Shown here one piece after another: positions 10,421 through 22,069 of a stretch of DNA of 64,000 nt. Under the pieces are notes generated by a model. It was given only the letters and a program-made list of their open reading frames with translations, did not search any database and was not told the origin of the DNA. The stretch lies in contig BBMT01000005.1 of assembly GCA_000755425.1 (NCBI GenBank), positions 310,001 to 374,000 on the forward strand, given 5' to 3'. Each line of letters opens with the position of its first letter. Position 1 is the stretch's first letter. Source of the DNA: Vibrio maritimus (GTDB taxonomy: Bacteria > Pseudomonadota > Gammaproteobacteria > Enterobacterales > Vibrionaceae). A program made the position numbers and the translations under genes.

Positions 10421-11757
10421 ATGAGTGATAACACTCTAAATGCTGATGACCGACCGATAGACGAACTAGTCGGATGGGTCAAACAGCATGATTTTGCGTT
10501 GAATCTTTCCACTGAACGGTTGGCATTTCTCATCTCCATCGCGGTGTTGAGTAATGAAAGATTTGATGAAGAATTGGGCGAGGGCGAGTTGCATGATGCA
10601 TTTAAGATCGTCACCGGGCAGTTTGAGCAAACAGGCGAAGCCACCGCGTTTCGTGCGAACAATGCGATTAATGAACTGGTCAAGCAGCGTCTATTGAGCC
10701 GCTTTACCAGTGAAGTCAATGATGGGGCGAGTATTTACAGGCTAAGCCTCTTGCCATCGGTATCACCGATTATTACGTCAGACATCGCGAATTTTCCAAG
10801 TTACGACTCTCTATCCAGCTTTCCATGGTGGCAGGTGAGATGGCAAAAGCCATTGAAGCCGCGCAAGAAGGCGGGACGGTTGCCCATTGGCGCAAGAATG
10901 TATTTGGCGTGTTGAAATACTCCGTTGGCGAGATTTTCGACCAGATCGACCTTAACCAGCGTGTAATGGATGAGCAGCAGCAGTCGGTGAAACTCCAGAT
11001 TGCGGAGCTGCTTAACAAAGATTGGCGCGACGCGATTAACAATTGTGAGACTTTGCTTTCTGAAACCTCAGCAACGCTACGTGAGCTGCAAGATACCTTG
11101 CAAGCCGCTGGCGATGAGCTGCAAACCCAGATTTTAGACATTCAAGAAATCGTCTACGGCGATGATGAACTCGAGTTCGTTGGTGAAGCGCTATTTGGCT
11201 TGCAGATGAAACTTGATCGCATCATTAGCTGGGGTCAGCAAGCGATTGATTTGTGGATCGGCTATGACCGCCACGTGCATAAGTTTATCCGTACTGCGAT
11301 CGATATGGATCAGAACCGCGCCTTTAGCCAAAGGTTGCGCCAATCGGTCACAGATTATTTTGACGCTCCTTGGTATCTCACTTATGCCGATGCCGAGAAG
11401 CTCACCGACCTTCGTGACGAAGCCCTTGTGCTTCGCAACGCTGAGGTAACGGGTGCTGTGCCACTTGAAGTGGAATACGAAGAATTTGAACAAGTAAATG
11501 ATGAGCTCGCAGAGCGCATTGGAGACATGCTGAAAGTACATAAAGAACAAGGCACTCCAATCGATCTTGGCTTGGTGCTACGCGACTACCTCGCGTCACA
11601 CCCACATACTCACCATTTTGATCTCGCAAGAATTGTTGTAGACCAAGCCGTTCGATTGGGTTACTCCCAGTCCGATTACTCGGCTATTCAGCCAGACTGG
11701 CAAGCTATCAACGATTTTGGCGCAAAGGTACAAGCAAATGTCATCGACAAATATTGA
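10421..11757 (+). CDS. mukF: MukF, kleisin subunit of the MukBEF condensin
   Basis: The kleisin of the MukBEF chromosome condensin, 445 residues after repair of one missing C near 10748 ([20 protein letters not shown]). The N-terminal winged helix and dimerisation region contain [15 protein letters not shown]; the middle is helical; the C-terminal part ([18 protein letters not shown] onward) binds the MukB head. MukF joins MukB heads and holds MukE dimers. The stop overlaps the mukE start by about 20 bases, which suggests translational coupling. Confidence 0.95.
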
Positions 11758-12480
11758 CGAATACATGCCAGAGAAACTGGCAAAAGCGATCACCAACCCG
11801 CTGTTTCCAGCCTTGGATAGTGCACTTCGCGCGGGAAGGCATATTTCATCTGAAGACCTTGATAATCACGCTCTGCTTTGTGATTTCGAGGTTGAACTAG
11901 CGAGCTTCTATCAGCGCTACAATACAGAGTTGGTAAAAGCGCCGGAAGGCTTTTTCTATCTTCGCCCACGCTCGACGACACTGATTGGTCGTAGTGTGTT
12001 ATCTGAGCTTGATATGCTGGTGGGTAAGGTGCTCTGTTTCCTATACCTAAGCCTGAGCGTCTTGCGCATGAGGGTATCTTCACTAACCAAGAGCTTTATG
12101 AAGAAATCCTAGCGCTTGCGGATGAAAAGAAGTTGATGCGCCTAGTGACTAACCGTGCAACAGGTTCGGATCTAGACAAAGAAAAGCTGTTTGAAAAAGT
12201 ACGTACTTCATTGCGCCGTTTACGTCGCCTAGGTATGACAATCTCCATTGGCGATACAGACAAATTCCGCATCAGTGAAGCTGTGTTCCGCTTTGGTGCT
12301 GACGTTCGTGTTGGCGACGATATGCGTGAAGCGCAGCTTCGTCTCATCCGTGACGGTGAAGCTGTGGTGCATACACAAGCGCCGTCGCAAGGCAGCTTGA
12401 TCCCAACAGATGAAGGCAGCGACTCAGTTGAGTCAAATGATAACGATACAGAGAACAATCAACAGGAGGCTGACGTATGA
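11738..12480 (+). CDS. mukE: MukE, KITE subunit of the MukBEF condensin
   Basis: The accessory winged-helix (KITE) subunit of MukBEF, about 247 residues after repair of one missing C near 12053 ([14 protein letters not shown]). The start [18 protein letters not shown] is the family start. Conserved parts include [19 protein letters not shown] and [12 protein letters not shown]. The acidic tail ([16 protein letters not shown]) is normal for the family. The stop codon overlaps the mukB ATG in ATGA, so the two are coupled. Confidence 0.95.
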
Positions 12481-15400
12481 TTGAAAGAGGTAAGTATCAA
12501 TCGATGACGATGGTCAACTGGAACGGTTTCTTTGCACGTACCTTTGACATCGACAGTCTAGTGACCACACTTTCCGGTGGTAATGGCGCGGGTAAATCTA
12601 CCACTATGGCCTCGTTCATTACGGCGCTAATTCCAGACCAAAGTCTGCTGCACTTTAGAAACACCACGGAAGCGGGGAGCTCTCAAGCATCTCGCGACAA
12701 AGGTTTGTACGGTAAGCTGCAGCCGGGTACCTGTTACTCTGCATTGGATGTAGTGAACTCGCGTAACCAACGCGTTTTGTTCGTAGTTAAGCTACAACAA
12801 GTGGCGGGTCGTGATAAGAAAGTGGATATCAAGCCATTCATTGTTCAGGGCTTGCCAAGCAACGTCAAACCAACCGATATTCTGATTGAAGCGGTATCGG
12901 ATAATCATGCTCGCGTACGTCCAATCAATGAGGTGAAAGACGCAGTAAGCGCGATGGAAGGTGTGCACTTTAAAGCCTTCAACTCGATTGTTGACTACCA
13001 CGCACAGATGTTTGAGTTTGGTGTACTACCGAAGAAACTGCGTAACAGCAGCGATCGATCTAAGTTCTATCGCCTGATTGAAGCCTCGCTTTACGGTGGT
13101 ATCTCAAGCGCGATTACTCGTTCACTTCGTGACTACTTATTGCCACAAAACGGCGGCGTGAAGAAAGCGTTCCAAGACATGGAATCCGCGCTACGTGAAA
13201 ACCGTTTAACGCTTGAAGCGATTAAGACCACTCAAGCCGACCGTGATCTGTTTAAGCACTTGATCACTGAGTCAACTAACTACGTGGCCGCAGACTACAT
13301 GCGCCATGCCAACGAGCGTCGCAATAAGCTTGAGACAACGATGAAGCTTCGTGGCGAGCTGTTTGGTTCTCGTCAAACACTTATCGCGCAAAACGAACTG
13401 CTTAACAAAGTTCAGCAAGAACTGACGCTGTTGGTTGAGAATGAATCAGGTCTAGAGCAAGACCATCAAGCAGCGCAAGACCACCTGTTATTGGTGCAGA
13501 ATGCTCTTCGTCAGCAAGAGAAGATTGAGCGTTACCAAGAAGATCTTGAAGAGCTAAACGAGCGTCTTGAAGAGCAGATGATGGTTGTGGAAGAAGCGAG
13601 TGAGCGTAAGCTTGCCGCTGAAGAGCAAGCGACATTTGCTGAAGAAGAGGTGGATAGCCTCAAGACTCAGTTGGCTGATTACCAGCAAGCGCTGGATGTT
13701 CAGCAGACTCGTGCACTGCAATATCAACAAGCGGTACAAGCCCTTGAGAAAGCACGTAACCTGCTTGAAAACGAATCATTGAATCAAGATGCGCAGCAGA
13801 AACGCTGAGCCAACTAAAATCGCAAGAATCACAGAGCACAACCGAACTTCTTGAGCTGAAACATCGCCTTGATATGTCGTCGGCCGCTGCGCAGCAGTTT
13901 GAACAAGCTCTGTCGCTGGTCAAGCAGATTGCGGGTGATGTCGCGCGCAGTGAAGCGAGTCAAGTTGCGAAAGCAGCGATCAAGCAAGCGGATGAGCATC
14001 GTCAGCTACTTAAAAACGAAGCTCAGCTTCGCGCTCAATATCGTGAGCTTGAGAAAAACATTGAGCGCCAGCAGCAAGCTCAAAAGCTTGCAAACGATCT
14101 AGGTGACGCCGGTATCTGTGTGGATAGCGAAGCGGATCTTGAAATGGAAGCGGAGAGCCAACGTGAGCGTGTACTTGAGTGTGAGCAGCAGTTGGAAGTT
14201 CTTCGTGAAGCATCTGGCGAAATCAAGCAGCGCGAACAAGAGTTCGTTTCTGAGATCAGCAAGCTAGAAAGCTACGCGCCGAAGTGGATCAAATCCTTTA
14301 ATGCATTGGAAGATCTCCGTGAGCAAAGCGGCATGGAGCTGGTGGATCGCGCAGACGTTATCAGCTCAATGCAAGCTACTAACGACAATGAGCGTAAGAC
14401 TTCTTTCGAGCGCGACTCGCTGGCGAAACGCCGTGAAGAGCTAGAACTTGAGATTGAACGCCTAGCCTCGCCTGGTGGTTCAAACGATCCTCGCTTGAAA
14501 GGGCTTGCCGATACGCTTGGCGGTGTTCTCCTGTCTGAAATTTATGATGATATCACCATCGATGATGCCCCTTACTTCAGCGCGATGTATGGCCCAGCGC
14601 GTCACGCTATCGTGGTATCAAACCTAGACGGCATCAAAGAAAAACTGGTTGAGCTGGATGATTGTCCAGAAGATCTTTACATCATTGAAGGCGACATCGA
14701 TGCCTTTGATGACAGCTCATTTGATGCAGATGAGCTTGATGGCGCGGTCTGCGTTCAGCTGAATGAACGTCAATTGCGCTACTCCCGTTTCCCTAAGATC
14801 CCTCTGTTTGGTCGCGCAGCACGTGAACAGCGTTTAGAGCTTCTTCGTGAGCAACGTGAAGAAACGGTAGAAAAGCACGCGAAAGCCGCGTTTGATGCGC
14901 AAAAACTGCAGCGTCTGTACCAAGCATTCAATGCATTCGCGGCAGAACACATGCAGCTGGCGTTTGAAGCCGATCCTGAAGTGGAACTGGCGCGCCTGCG
15001 CGAGCTTCGCAGTCAGGTAGCGCGCGAGCTAAATGACAACAAACAGCGTGAGCAACAAGCCAGTGCGCAGCTGTCGAAATCTAAGCAGTGCGTGACTTTG
15101 CTGGATCGTCTATCTATCAGCGCGAACGTGCTATTCGATGAGACTTTGGCTGAGCGTCATCAAGAGCTTCAATCTCACATTGAAGACCTCAACGGTGCTA
15201 AGAGCTACATTCATCAGCACGGTGCGGCGGCAGAAAACTGGCTGCAGTAGTCAATGTGCTAGACAGCGATCCAGAGCAATTTGATGCGCTGACGAGTCAG
15301 TACCAAAATGCCGATAAAGCTTTGCAAACGCTCAAAGCGCAGATCTTTGCTGTTGCGGATCTTGCTGAGCGTCGTCCTTACTTTGCTTATGCCGACTCAA

Positions 15401-16922
15401 TGGACATGCTCAACCAAAGCAGTGAATTGAGTGAGCAATTAAAAGCGAAGCTGGTGCAAGCGGAAGCAACCCGTGCACGTCTACGTGAAGGACTCAAACA
15501 GGTTCAAGAGCAAGCAAACCAGTACAACCAAGTATTGGCGTCACTTAAGAGCTCGCACCAAGCGAAATTAGAGACAGTTCAAGAGTTTAAAGCTGAGCTT
15601 CAAGAGTATGGCATCATCCTGATGAGTCAGCGCTAGAGCGTGCTGAGAAGCGTCGTGATGAGCTACACCTAGCACTGCAAACCTCTCGTACACGTAAATC
15701 TGAGTACGAGAAAACGATGACTTCAACTGAGCTTGAAATGAAAGGCCTTGCGAAGCGTCTTAAGAAGGTTCAGAAAGAATACATTGAGCTACGTACCTAC
15801 GTGGTTGCGGCGAAAGCCGGTTGGTGTAGCGTACTTCGTCTGGCGAAAGCGAACGATGTTGAACGTCGCCTTCATAAACGCGAGCTGGCGTACATGAGCG
15901 CGGGCGAACTTCGCTCTATGTCGGATAAGTCTTTGGGTGCATTGCGTCTTGCTGTGGCGGATAACGAAGATCTGCGCGACTCACTTCGTCAGTCTGAAGA
16001 TACTTCTAAGCCAGAGCGTAAGGTTCTGTTCTACATCGCAGTTTACCAGCACCTTCGTGAGCGTATTCGTCAAGACATCATTCGTACTGACGATCCGGTC
16101 GAAGCGATTGAAGAGATGGAAGTTGAACTCGCGCGTCTAACCGAAGAGCTCACTCAGCGTGAAAACCGTCTTGCGATCAGCTCAGAGTCGGTGTCGAGCA
16201 TCATCAAGAAGACGATTCAGCGTGAGCAAAACCGTATTCGTATGCTAAACCAAGGCCTATCTAATATTCACTTCGGTCAGGTTAAGGGCGTTCGTCTGAA
16301 TGTGAAGATCCGTGAAAGTCATGAGCAGTTGCTGGTGGCGTTAACGGGTGAGCATAAAGATCTGTTTGAGACTTCGCGTTATACCTTCTCGGAAGCAATG
16401 GCTAAGCTATTCCAGCGAGTCAATCCGCATATCGATATGGGTCAGCGCTCGCCACAAGTATTGGGTGAAGAGCTGCTAGATTATCGTAACTACTTAGAGC
16501 TAAGCGTTGAAGTAAATCGTGGCTCTGATGGTTGGCTGCAAGCAGAATCTGGCGCGCTATCAACAGGTGAAGCGATCGGTACCGGTCAGTCAATTCTATT
16601 GATGGTGGTTCAAAGCTGGGAAGAAGAGTCTCGTCGTCTGCGTAGTAAAGATATTCTACCGTGTCGCCTACTGTTCCTCGATGAGGCAGCACGTCTTGAT
16701 GCGAAGTCAATTGCGACCTTGTTTGAGCTTTGTGACCGTCAGGGTATGCAGCTATTGATTGCTGCACCAGAAAACATCAGCCCAGAAAAAGGCACCACCT
16801 ATAAGCTTGTGCGTAAAGTCTTTAAAGACCACGAGCATGTACATGTAGTGGGTCTGCGTGGCTTTGGTGAGAACAAGCGATTAGAAGATGCTGAACAACT
16901 CGTTGAGCAAGCAACGGTTTAG
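12477..16922 (+). CDS. mukB: MukB, SMC-like condensin ATPase
   Basis: The SMC-like ATPase of MukBEF, about 1482 residues after repair of three one-base losses (near 13793, 15238 and 15620). Walker A is GGNGAGKS at residues 34-41. Long coiled coils follow, with the hinge near the middle ([20 protein letters not shown]). The C-terminal head has the signature [11 protein letters not shown] and Walker [12 protein letters not shown]. All normal parts are present in order, so the breaks are almost certainly sequence errors: loss of MukB gives severe growth defects in E. coli. It is the last gene of the cmoM-mukFEB operon. Confidence 0.95.
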
Positions 16923-16944
16923 TGATCAAATTCTAATTGATTAA

Positions 16945-16984
16945 GTAAAATCCGATATTGGTGTCCAATATCGGATTTTTTGGT
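16945..16984 (+). terminator. Terminator of the cmoM-mukFEB operon
   Basis: AATCCGATATTGG / CCAATATCGGATT hairpin followed by a T-run, 25 bases after the mukB stop. Confidence 0.92.
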
Positions 16985-17089
16985 TCTGTAGTTCTCAATT
17001 TTCTTTTTATCTGAAACTTGTTTGCGTTTCAGACACCCCCCATATTTAAGGGACAATCAGAATAACTTATTGTGCTGTGAGGAGCATTC

Positions 17090-17944
17090 ATGAAAGGTAT
17101 CATCTCAATCCAGTCTCATGTCGTGTATGGGCATGCAGGTAACAGTTCAGCCGTTTTCCCAATGCAACGAATGGGGTTTGAGGTTTGGCCTATTCATACG
17201 GTTCAATTTTCGAACCACACGCAGTATCAACAGGGCTGGAAAGGTAAGGCTTTTTCGGCTGATGACATATCCGAGTTAATCTCAGGCATTGCTAATATAG
17301 AGCAACTTGAAAACTGCCAAGCGTTACTGTCAGGTTATCAGGGAAGCGCGGATCAGTGCCTTGCGGTACTTGATGCAGTGCGACAAGTTAAAGCTAAAAA
17401 CCCTGACGCAATTTATGTGTGTGACCCTGTCATGGGCGACCCGGAGAAGGGTTGCATTGTTCCACAAGGGACGACTGAATACCTAGTCAACGATGTGATG
17501 CCAAGTGCCGATGTGATTGTACCGAATCAGTTTGAGCTTGCTCAGTTTACTAATGTGGAAATCAATGACTTAGAGAGTGCGGTAGTTGCCTGTCAGGCGG
17601 CTTTGTCGCGTGGGCCGAAAATGGTGTTGGTAAAACATCTGCATAGTGTTTCCGACGACAAGTTTACCATGATGCTGGCAACAGAAGCGGGTTACTTTAT
17701 TGCGCAGCGTCCTCACCTTAAGTTTGCTAAGCAACCTGTTGGAGTAGGGGATCTGATTTCTGCGTTATTTACTGCAGGACTTTTAAAAGGTTGGCCGGCC
17801 GAGCAAGCATTTGAGCATGCCAATAATGCAAGTTACGCCGTACTTAAGGAAACACAGCAAAGAGGTGAGTGGGAGCTGCAAACCATAGCTGCGCAGGAAG
17901 AGCTAGTGGCACCAACAGAGCGTTTTCCAATCACTAAGCTGTGA
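17090..17944 (+). CDS. pdxY: PdxY, pyridoxal kinase
   Basis: A ribokinase-superfamily kinase of 284 residues that phosphorylates pyridoxal in the vitamin B6 salvage path. Family marks are [20 protein letters not shown] at the N-terminus, YVCDPVMGD in the middle, and [11 protein letters not shown] near residue 220, which holds the catalytic Asp and anion hole. Length is normal. GAGGAG lies seven bases before the ATG. It is a single gene closed by a terminator. Confidence 0.92.
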   Translation: MKGIISIQSHVVYGHAGNSSAVFPMQRMGFEVWPIHTVQFSNHTQYQQGWKGKAFSADDISELISGIANIEQLENCQALLSGYQGSADQCLAVLDAVRQVKAKNPDAIYVCDPVMGDPEKGCIVPQGTTEYLVNDVMPSADVIVPNQFELAQFTNVEINDLESAVVACQAALSRGPKMVLVKHLHSVSDDKFTMMLATEAGYFIAQRPHLKFAKQPVGVGDLISALFTAGLLKGWPAEQAFEHANNASYAVLKETQQRGEWELQTIAAQEELVAPTERFPITKL

Positions 17945-17948
17945 TAAA

Positions 17949-17978
17949 CAAAAACCGAAGCGAGCGCTTCGGTTTTTA
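17949..17978. terminator. Bidirectional terminator between pdxY and ybaM
   Basis: AAAAACCGAAGCG / CGCTTCGGTTTTT hairpin between two convergent genes. Confidence 0.9.
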
Positions 17979-17990
17979 CATTCAGCTTTC

Positions 17991-18146
17991 CTAATTCTCA
18001 ATTTTCTTGAGGAGATCTCCCCTCACTATCTCAAGTGCCTCTAACGCCACTTTTGGATCGATCTCATTGCTCTCAAGTAAGAAGATCAGATCCACGGCGA
18101 GTTTGATTTCCTCTGGAGCACTGTCTAATCCTGTTTCGTTCGACAT
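17991..18146 (-). CDS. ybaM: YbaM/RsmS family small protein (DUF2496)
   Basis: A protein of 51 residues, MSNETGLDSAPEEIKLAVDL onward, with the DUF2496 pattern (KLAVDLIFLLESNEI...ALEALEIVRGDLLKK). The order priC-ybaM is the same as in E. coli. In Pectobacterium the homologue RsmS acts as a pleiotropic regulator; its mechanism is not known to me. The ATG shares one base with the priC stop (TAATG), so translation is coupled. A longer reading to 18206 runs into priC and is rejected. Confidence 0.82.
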   Translation of the reverse strand: MSNETGLDSAPEEIKLAVDLIFLLESNEIDPKVALEALEIVRGDLLKKIEN

Positions 18147-18649
18147 TAGATAAATTTCATCCTTTGATTGATCGTGTATTGAATTTGGTTCATGGCGCTG
18201 CGGCACCGCTGCAGTCTTTGCTCCGTCTCAATGAGTGCTTGCTCGTCATGCTGGTTTTGTTCTTTGTCGCGAACTAACTGACAAAGCTTTTGCTCCCAAA
18301 CCTTATGCTGGGCAAGAGATGCTTTAAGTTCAGCCAATGATTTCTGCTGAGTCGAATTTTGTTTATTATTAGGAATTGTAGCGAGTACTCTTTCTAGCGC
18401 TTCTAATTGGCATGAAAACTTATCAACTAGTGCATCAGATGCACTTTGGTTTGCTGATTGCTGACTGAGCGTAACGATTTTGTTTAGCAAGGACTCCGTT
18501 TCAAGGACACAAGGTAGGGTTCGAAAACCGCTGGATTGAAATAGGTGCTCATCAAACAGTCTCACTTTCATTTGCTGCTTTGAATCGTCAAATGCTTTGG
18601 CTTTTCGTTTAAGAGTTTGCAATCGTGACTTGAGTTGTTCGAGTTTCAT
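18146..18649 (-). CDS. priC: PriC, primosomal replication protein N''
   Basis: A helical, Lys/Gln-rich protein of 167 residues that matches PriC, which binds SSB-coated forks and reloads the replicative helicase at stalled forks. The N-terminus MKLEQLKSRLQTLKRKAKAF and the segment FDEHLFQSSGFRTLP are typical. Sequence identity in this family is low, so the call depends partly on the ybaM neighbour. dinG, another DNA-metabolism gene, lies two genes upstream, but a shared operon is not shown. Confidence 0.82.
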   Translation of the reverse strand: MKLEQLKSRLQTLKRKAKAFDDSKQQMKVRLFDEHLFQSSGFRTLPCVLETESLLNKIVTLSQQSANQSASDALVDKFSCQLEALERVLATIPNNKQNSTQQKSLAELKASLAQHKVWEQKLCQLVRDKEQNQHDEQALIETEQRLQRCRSAMNQIQYTINQRMKFI

Positions 18650-18674
18650 CAGCCGTTTACTCTAATACCGTAGC

Positions 18675-19445
18675 CTATAGCCATGCATCATAGGCAAGTT
18701 TGATGGCTAGGATACTGACTACTGTTACAAAAATAGGTCTAATGAACTTAGCACCAAATCGAATCGCAGAGTGGGCGCCAATATACGCCCCAGCCATCAA
18801 GCAGACACCCATTGTTAAGCCAAGTACCCAGTTAATATGGCCAAGCACCGCAAAGGTTATAAGCGAGGTAAAGTTACTGGTGAAGTTCATCGCTTTGGAT
18901 AGACCAGAAGCAAACAAGATGTTTAGGCGATATAAAGCCATTGAACTTACTGTCCAAAACGCTCCAGTGCCTGGACCTGCTACACCGTCATAAAAGCCAA
19001 GCGATAATCCTTGAAGATATTGCTTGCGGTTGAATTTAGGACAGCCAACGTTAACTTTACTGTGCTCTCCTTGAGGAGAGCGGTGGAATACAGTGTAAAG
19101 CGCCGCTGCGAGTATCACCAGCGGTAGCACTTTTTCCAGCCATTCAGTGCTGATCATATCGACAACGAGTGTGCCGAGCGTGGCGCCAATTAATGTTGCT
19201 ACGAAAGCTCGACGCCAACATTCAGGCTTAAACAGTCTTTTTCGGTAATAGGTAAAGGCCGCCGTTGACGAGGCAAAGGTTGCAGCAAGTTTGTTGGTGC
19301 CAAGAGCAATGTGAGGAGGAAGTCCTAATGACAGTAATGCGGGTACGGTCAACATACCACCACCACCGGCGACAGCATCAATAAAGCCCGCAGCAAAAGC
19401 CACGATAGCCAAGATAACCAACATACTTGGTTCGATAAATTCCAT
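18675..19445 (-). CDS. yfcA: YfcA-like TSUP (TauE/SafE) family permease
   Basis: An inner-membrane protein of 256 residues with about eight membrane segments and the TSUP family repeats, AAGFIDAVAGGGGMLTVPAL in the first half and GFYDGVAGPGTGAFW in the second. The family moves sulfur-containing or organic anions; the substrate here is not known. It matches E. coli YfcA in length and motifs. It lies between priC and dinG on the same strand, with gaps of 25 and 15 bases. Confidence 0.8.
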   Translation of the reverse strand: MEFIEPSMLVILAIVAFAAGFIDAVAGGGGMLTVPALLSLGLPPHIALGTNKLAATFASSTAAFTYYRKRLFKPECWRRAFVATLIGATLGTLVVDMISTEWLEKVLPLVILAAALYTVFHRSPQGEHSKVNVGCPKFNRKQYLQGLSLGFYDGVAGPGTGAFWTVSSMALYRLNILFASGLSKAMNFTSNFTSLITFAVLGHINWVLGLTMGVCLMAGAYIGAHSAIRFGAKFIRPIFVTVVSILAIKLAYDAWL

Positions 19446-19460
19446 CGAGACGATTGACCC

Positions 19461-21535
19461 TTAGTATTCTATTGTTCTTTTAAATGGGGGTAGGGAATCA
19501 AGCAAAGATTTGCCATACCTTTTAGTGACGATTCGCCTATCCAGAATATAGAGGGTGCCACAGTCCCTTTCTTTCCTCAGCAAACGGCCAGCCGATTGTA
19601 TCAGCTTTTTACTGGCTTCTGGAACCGTAATCTGGAGAAATGCATTGCCGCCTTTGCTCTCTATGTATTCAGCATGCGCTTGTTCAATGGGCGAAGTTGG
19701 AACAGCAAAAGGGATTTTAGTGATCACCAAGTTCTCAAGCAGTTCACCAGGTAAATCCAGTCCTTCAGAAAAGCTGCCAGTACCAAAAAGAACGCTGGTT
19801 TTTCCACCTTGAGTCAGGGTTTTATGTTTATTTAGGATTTCTGAGCGTGATTTTTCACCTTGAATCTGTAAGTGCCAGCCTTTGAGCGAAAATTTTGCCC
19901 TTAGTTCATCGGCTACTTTATTCATCTGCCAATAGGAAGAGAAAAGCACAAGATTGCTTTTACCCTGTTCAATAATGTTTGGAATTTTCTCGACAAGCTC
20001 ATCAGTAAATTGAGGAGCTTGTGGCTCGTTCTTCATTTTGGGCACAATCAACTCAGCCTGTTCGGCATAGTTAAACGGTGAAGCGAGCGCTAAGAACTGC
20101 ACGCCATCGCCCTCTTTCTGGCTTATACCAGCTTGGTGACAGAAAAAAGAGAAAGAGTTGAGCGCGCGCATAGTGGCAGAAACCAGCACAGCGCCAACGC
20201 AACGTGACCAAAGCTGCTGATCTAACTGCCAACCCACTTCTAGGGGGCAACACTGACCAAATGGTCGCCTTCACGCTCTTTGCTTTTCTCAATCCATCTA
20301 GCGAGCGGGGCGCCTTTTTCCTTTTGTGGCTCGGCCATCAAACGCCAAACGGCTGCGAGATTGTCGAATCTTTGGATATAAAAGCCGAGTTCGGCCAAAG
20401 CAGGCTCAGCGATTTTGGCTCCGATTTCACCATCTTTTAATCGTTCAGATATAAGGTCTGCAATCTTTGCCGACGCTTGAGCACCTTTCTGTGAGTATTG
20501 CTTGAGTACTTTTGCCTGCTCTTCTAGCCAGGAAGGAAGTTCTCCGTTTTCAAATCGACAGCTATCTTCTTCAAAAGCGAGACCGGTACAGTAAGTGTTT
20601 ACCTCTCCGAGCAGTGGTATTAACTGCTGGATAGCGCCTTGTAGTTCGTTTCTAAAACGGCCGACGCGCTTTTCGTCCGCCAAGCCTGAAAACTTGCTTG
20701 CTGATTGGTTCAATCTTTCTAGCCAGCTACCGGCGCCTTTTAGTGTGGCAGAAGCTGAAGCGTGGTCTCTCGCGACATGTGGAAGGTGATGCGCCTCATC
20801 AAAAACAAAGATGGTATTTTCTGGCTCAGGAAGAATGACACCGCCGCCGAGGTCGGCGTCTGCCATCACTAGGCTATGATTGGCAATAATGACGTCATTT
20901 TTATCCAGCTCTGAACGTGCCTTGGAAAATGGGCAGCCACGGTGAGCAGGAAGGCTGTTATTGCAGCTGTGCTTTTCACTGACAATGGTTTGCCAAATAG
21001 CGTCATCTATTGGCTTTGGCCAAGAGTCTCTGTCTCCATCCCATTTTCCCTGCGCCAACTTTTCATACATCAGCTGCAATTGAGCGATATCCGCAGCTTT
21101 TGGCTTGGTTTCAAACATCGCCATTTGTCCGCCGTCTACACCGCAAGCAACCGCTAGTTTTTCTGTACAGCAGTAACGTTGTCTGCCTTTGGCAATGATA
21201 AAGGAGAAGTTCTGGTCGGTGATTCGTCGAAACAGCGGCAAATCTTTGTTCAGTAGTTGTTCTTGAAGAGCAACGGTCGCGGTAGAAATGACTACTTTGC
21301 GATTGTTTTGCACCGCAACCGGAATGGTTGCCATCAAATAAGAAAGACTTTTGCCAATTCCGGTTCCTGCTTCTGCCACGATCATGCGTGTCGATTTGTG
21401 ATATTGGCCACACAGAGTTTTAGCAATCTCTGAAACAAGGTAGTTTTGGGCACGCCTAGGAACAAAGTTATCCAGCTGGGTTTGTAGATTTTGATAACTC
21501 TGGCGAATGGATTTTTGGATTTTACTGGTCAGCAT
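19461..21535 (-). CDS. dinG: DinG, ATP-dependent 5'-3' DNA helicase
   Basis: An XPD-like superfamily 2 helicase of about 691 residues after repair of one missing C in a C-run near 20240. Walker A is AEAGTGIGKS near residue 55, the DEAH box is VFDEAHHLPH, and the C-terminal motifs include FGTGSFSEGLDLPG and QSAGRLLRKERD. The four cysteines for the 4Fe-4S cluster are seen in RYCC and CNNSLPAHRGCPF. DinG resolves R-loops and damaged replication intermediates. It is normally under the SOS response, but I saw no clear LexA box in the 60 bases upstream. Confidence 0.92.
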
Positions 21536-22069
21536 GATGAGCTACATTGACGAGCGGGGAGTGTACCACACTTACAGGTGTGAAAAATATCAGCAAACAG
21601 GCGCACATTTACAGCTTTTATTTAGATCAAAATCACAAAATCTGAGTGAACTTTCTCCTAAGTGGATATTTTTTCTTTTTGTAAAAAATATAAAACTCCA
21701 AAAAATATATATTGCCAGTTAATTATTCTGTCTATAGCTCCGTTTGTGAGTTGTTTTTGGTTGTTTGTGTAGGTTTCGGCTTGAAAAAGGATTTCATAGC
21801 TTCAATTGAATGCTGTTCAAAAAACTTGCACTCCATCACATGCGTTGTTGTAACTATCTGATTTTATAGTATTTATATAATTTTTGAGTTTTTCTTTTAG
21901 AGTGTTTGACAAGTCCTTATAACTTTTGCATTCTTGGTTTCGAGATTTAAAGACGCTAAGTCACCCAAAGGACAAAAGGTTGTCGTTCTTATGGAAGATT
22001 TAGACGTCACATATATTAAAAAAGGGAACCGAAAAGGAATTCCCATCTAAGAAAAGGCAGTGGATTATC
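21536..22069. other. Long regulatory region before the porin gene
   Basis: A 534-base AT-rich region with no confident gene. It has TTGACA at 21906-21911 and CATTCT at 21929-21934 with 17 bases between, a plausible sigma-70 promoter that gives a leader of about 130 bases. An AGATCAAAATCACA segment near 21626 resembles half of a CRP site. The leader holds an open 19-codon frame at 21991-22050 and a small GGGAA / TTCCC hairpin at 22023-22043. Long regulated leaders are usual for Vibrio porins. Confidence 0.5.
21906..21934 (+). promoter_or_regulatory. Likely sigma-70 promoter of the porin gene
   Basis: TTGACA, a 17-base spacer, then CATTCT. The -35 is perfect; the -10 is weak, as expected for a promoter that needs an activator. 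Confidence 0.45.

Noticed and set aside
12477..16922. mukB as a pseudogene in four pieces
   Set aside because: All domains are in order, each break is repaired by one base, and the pattern occurs across the window, so sequence error is the simpler reading.
21507..21722. Plus-strand frame of about 71 codons before the porin
   Set aside because: It begins antisense within dinG and runs into AT-rich promoter DNA; composition is not protein-like.
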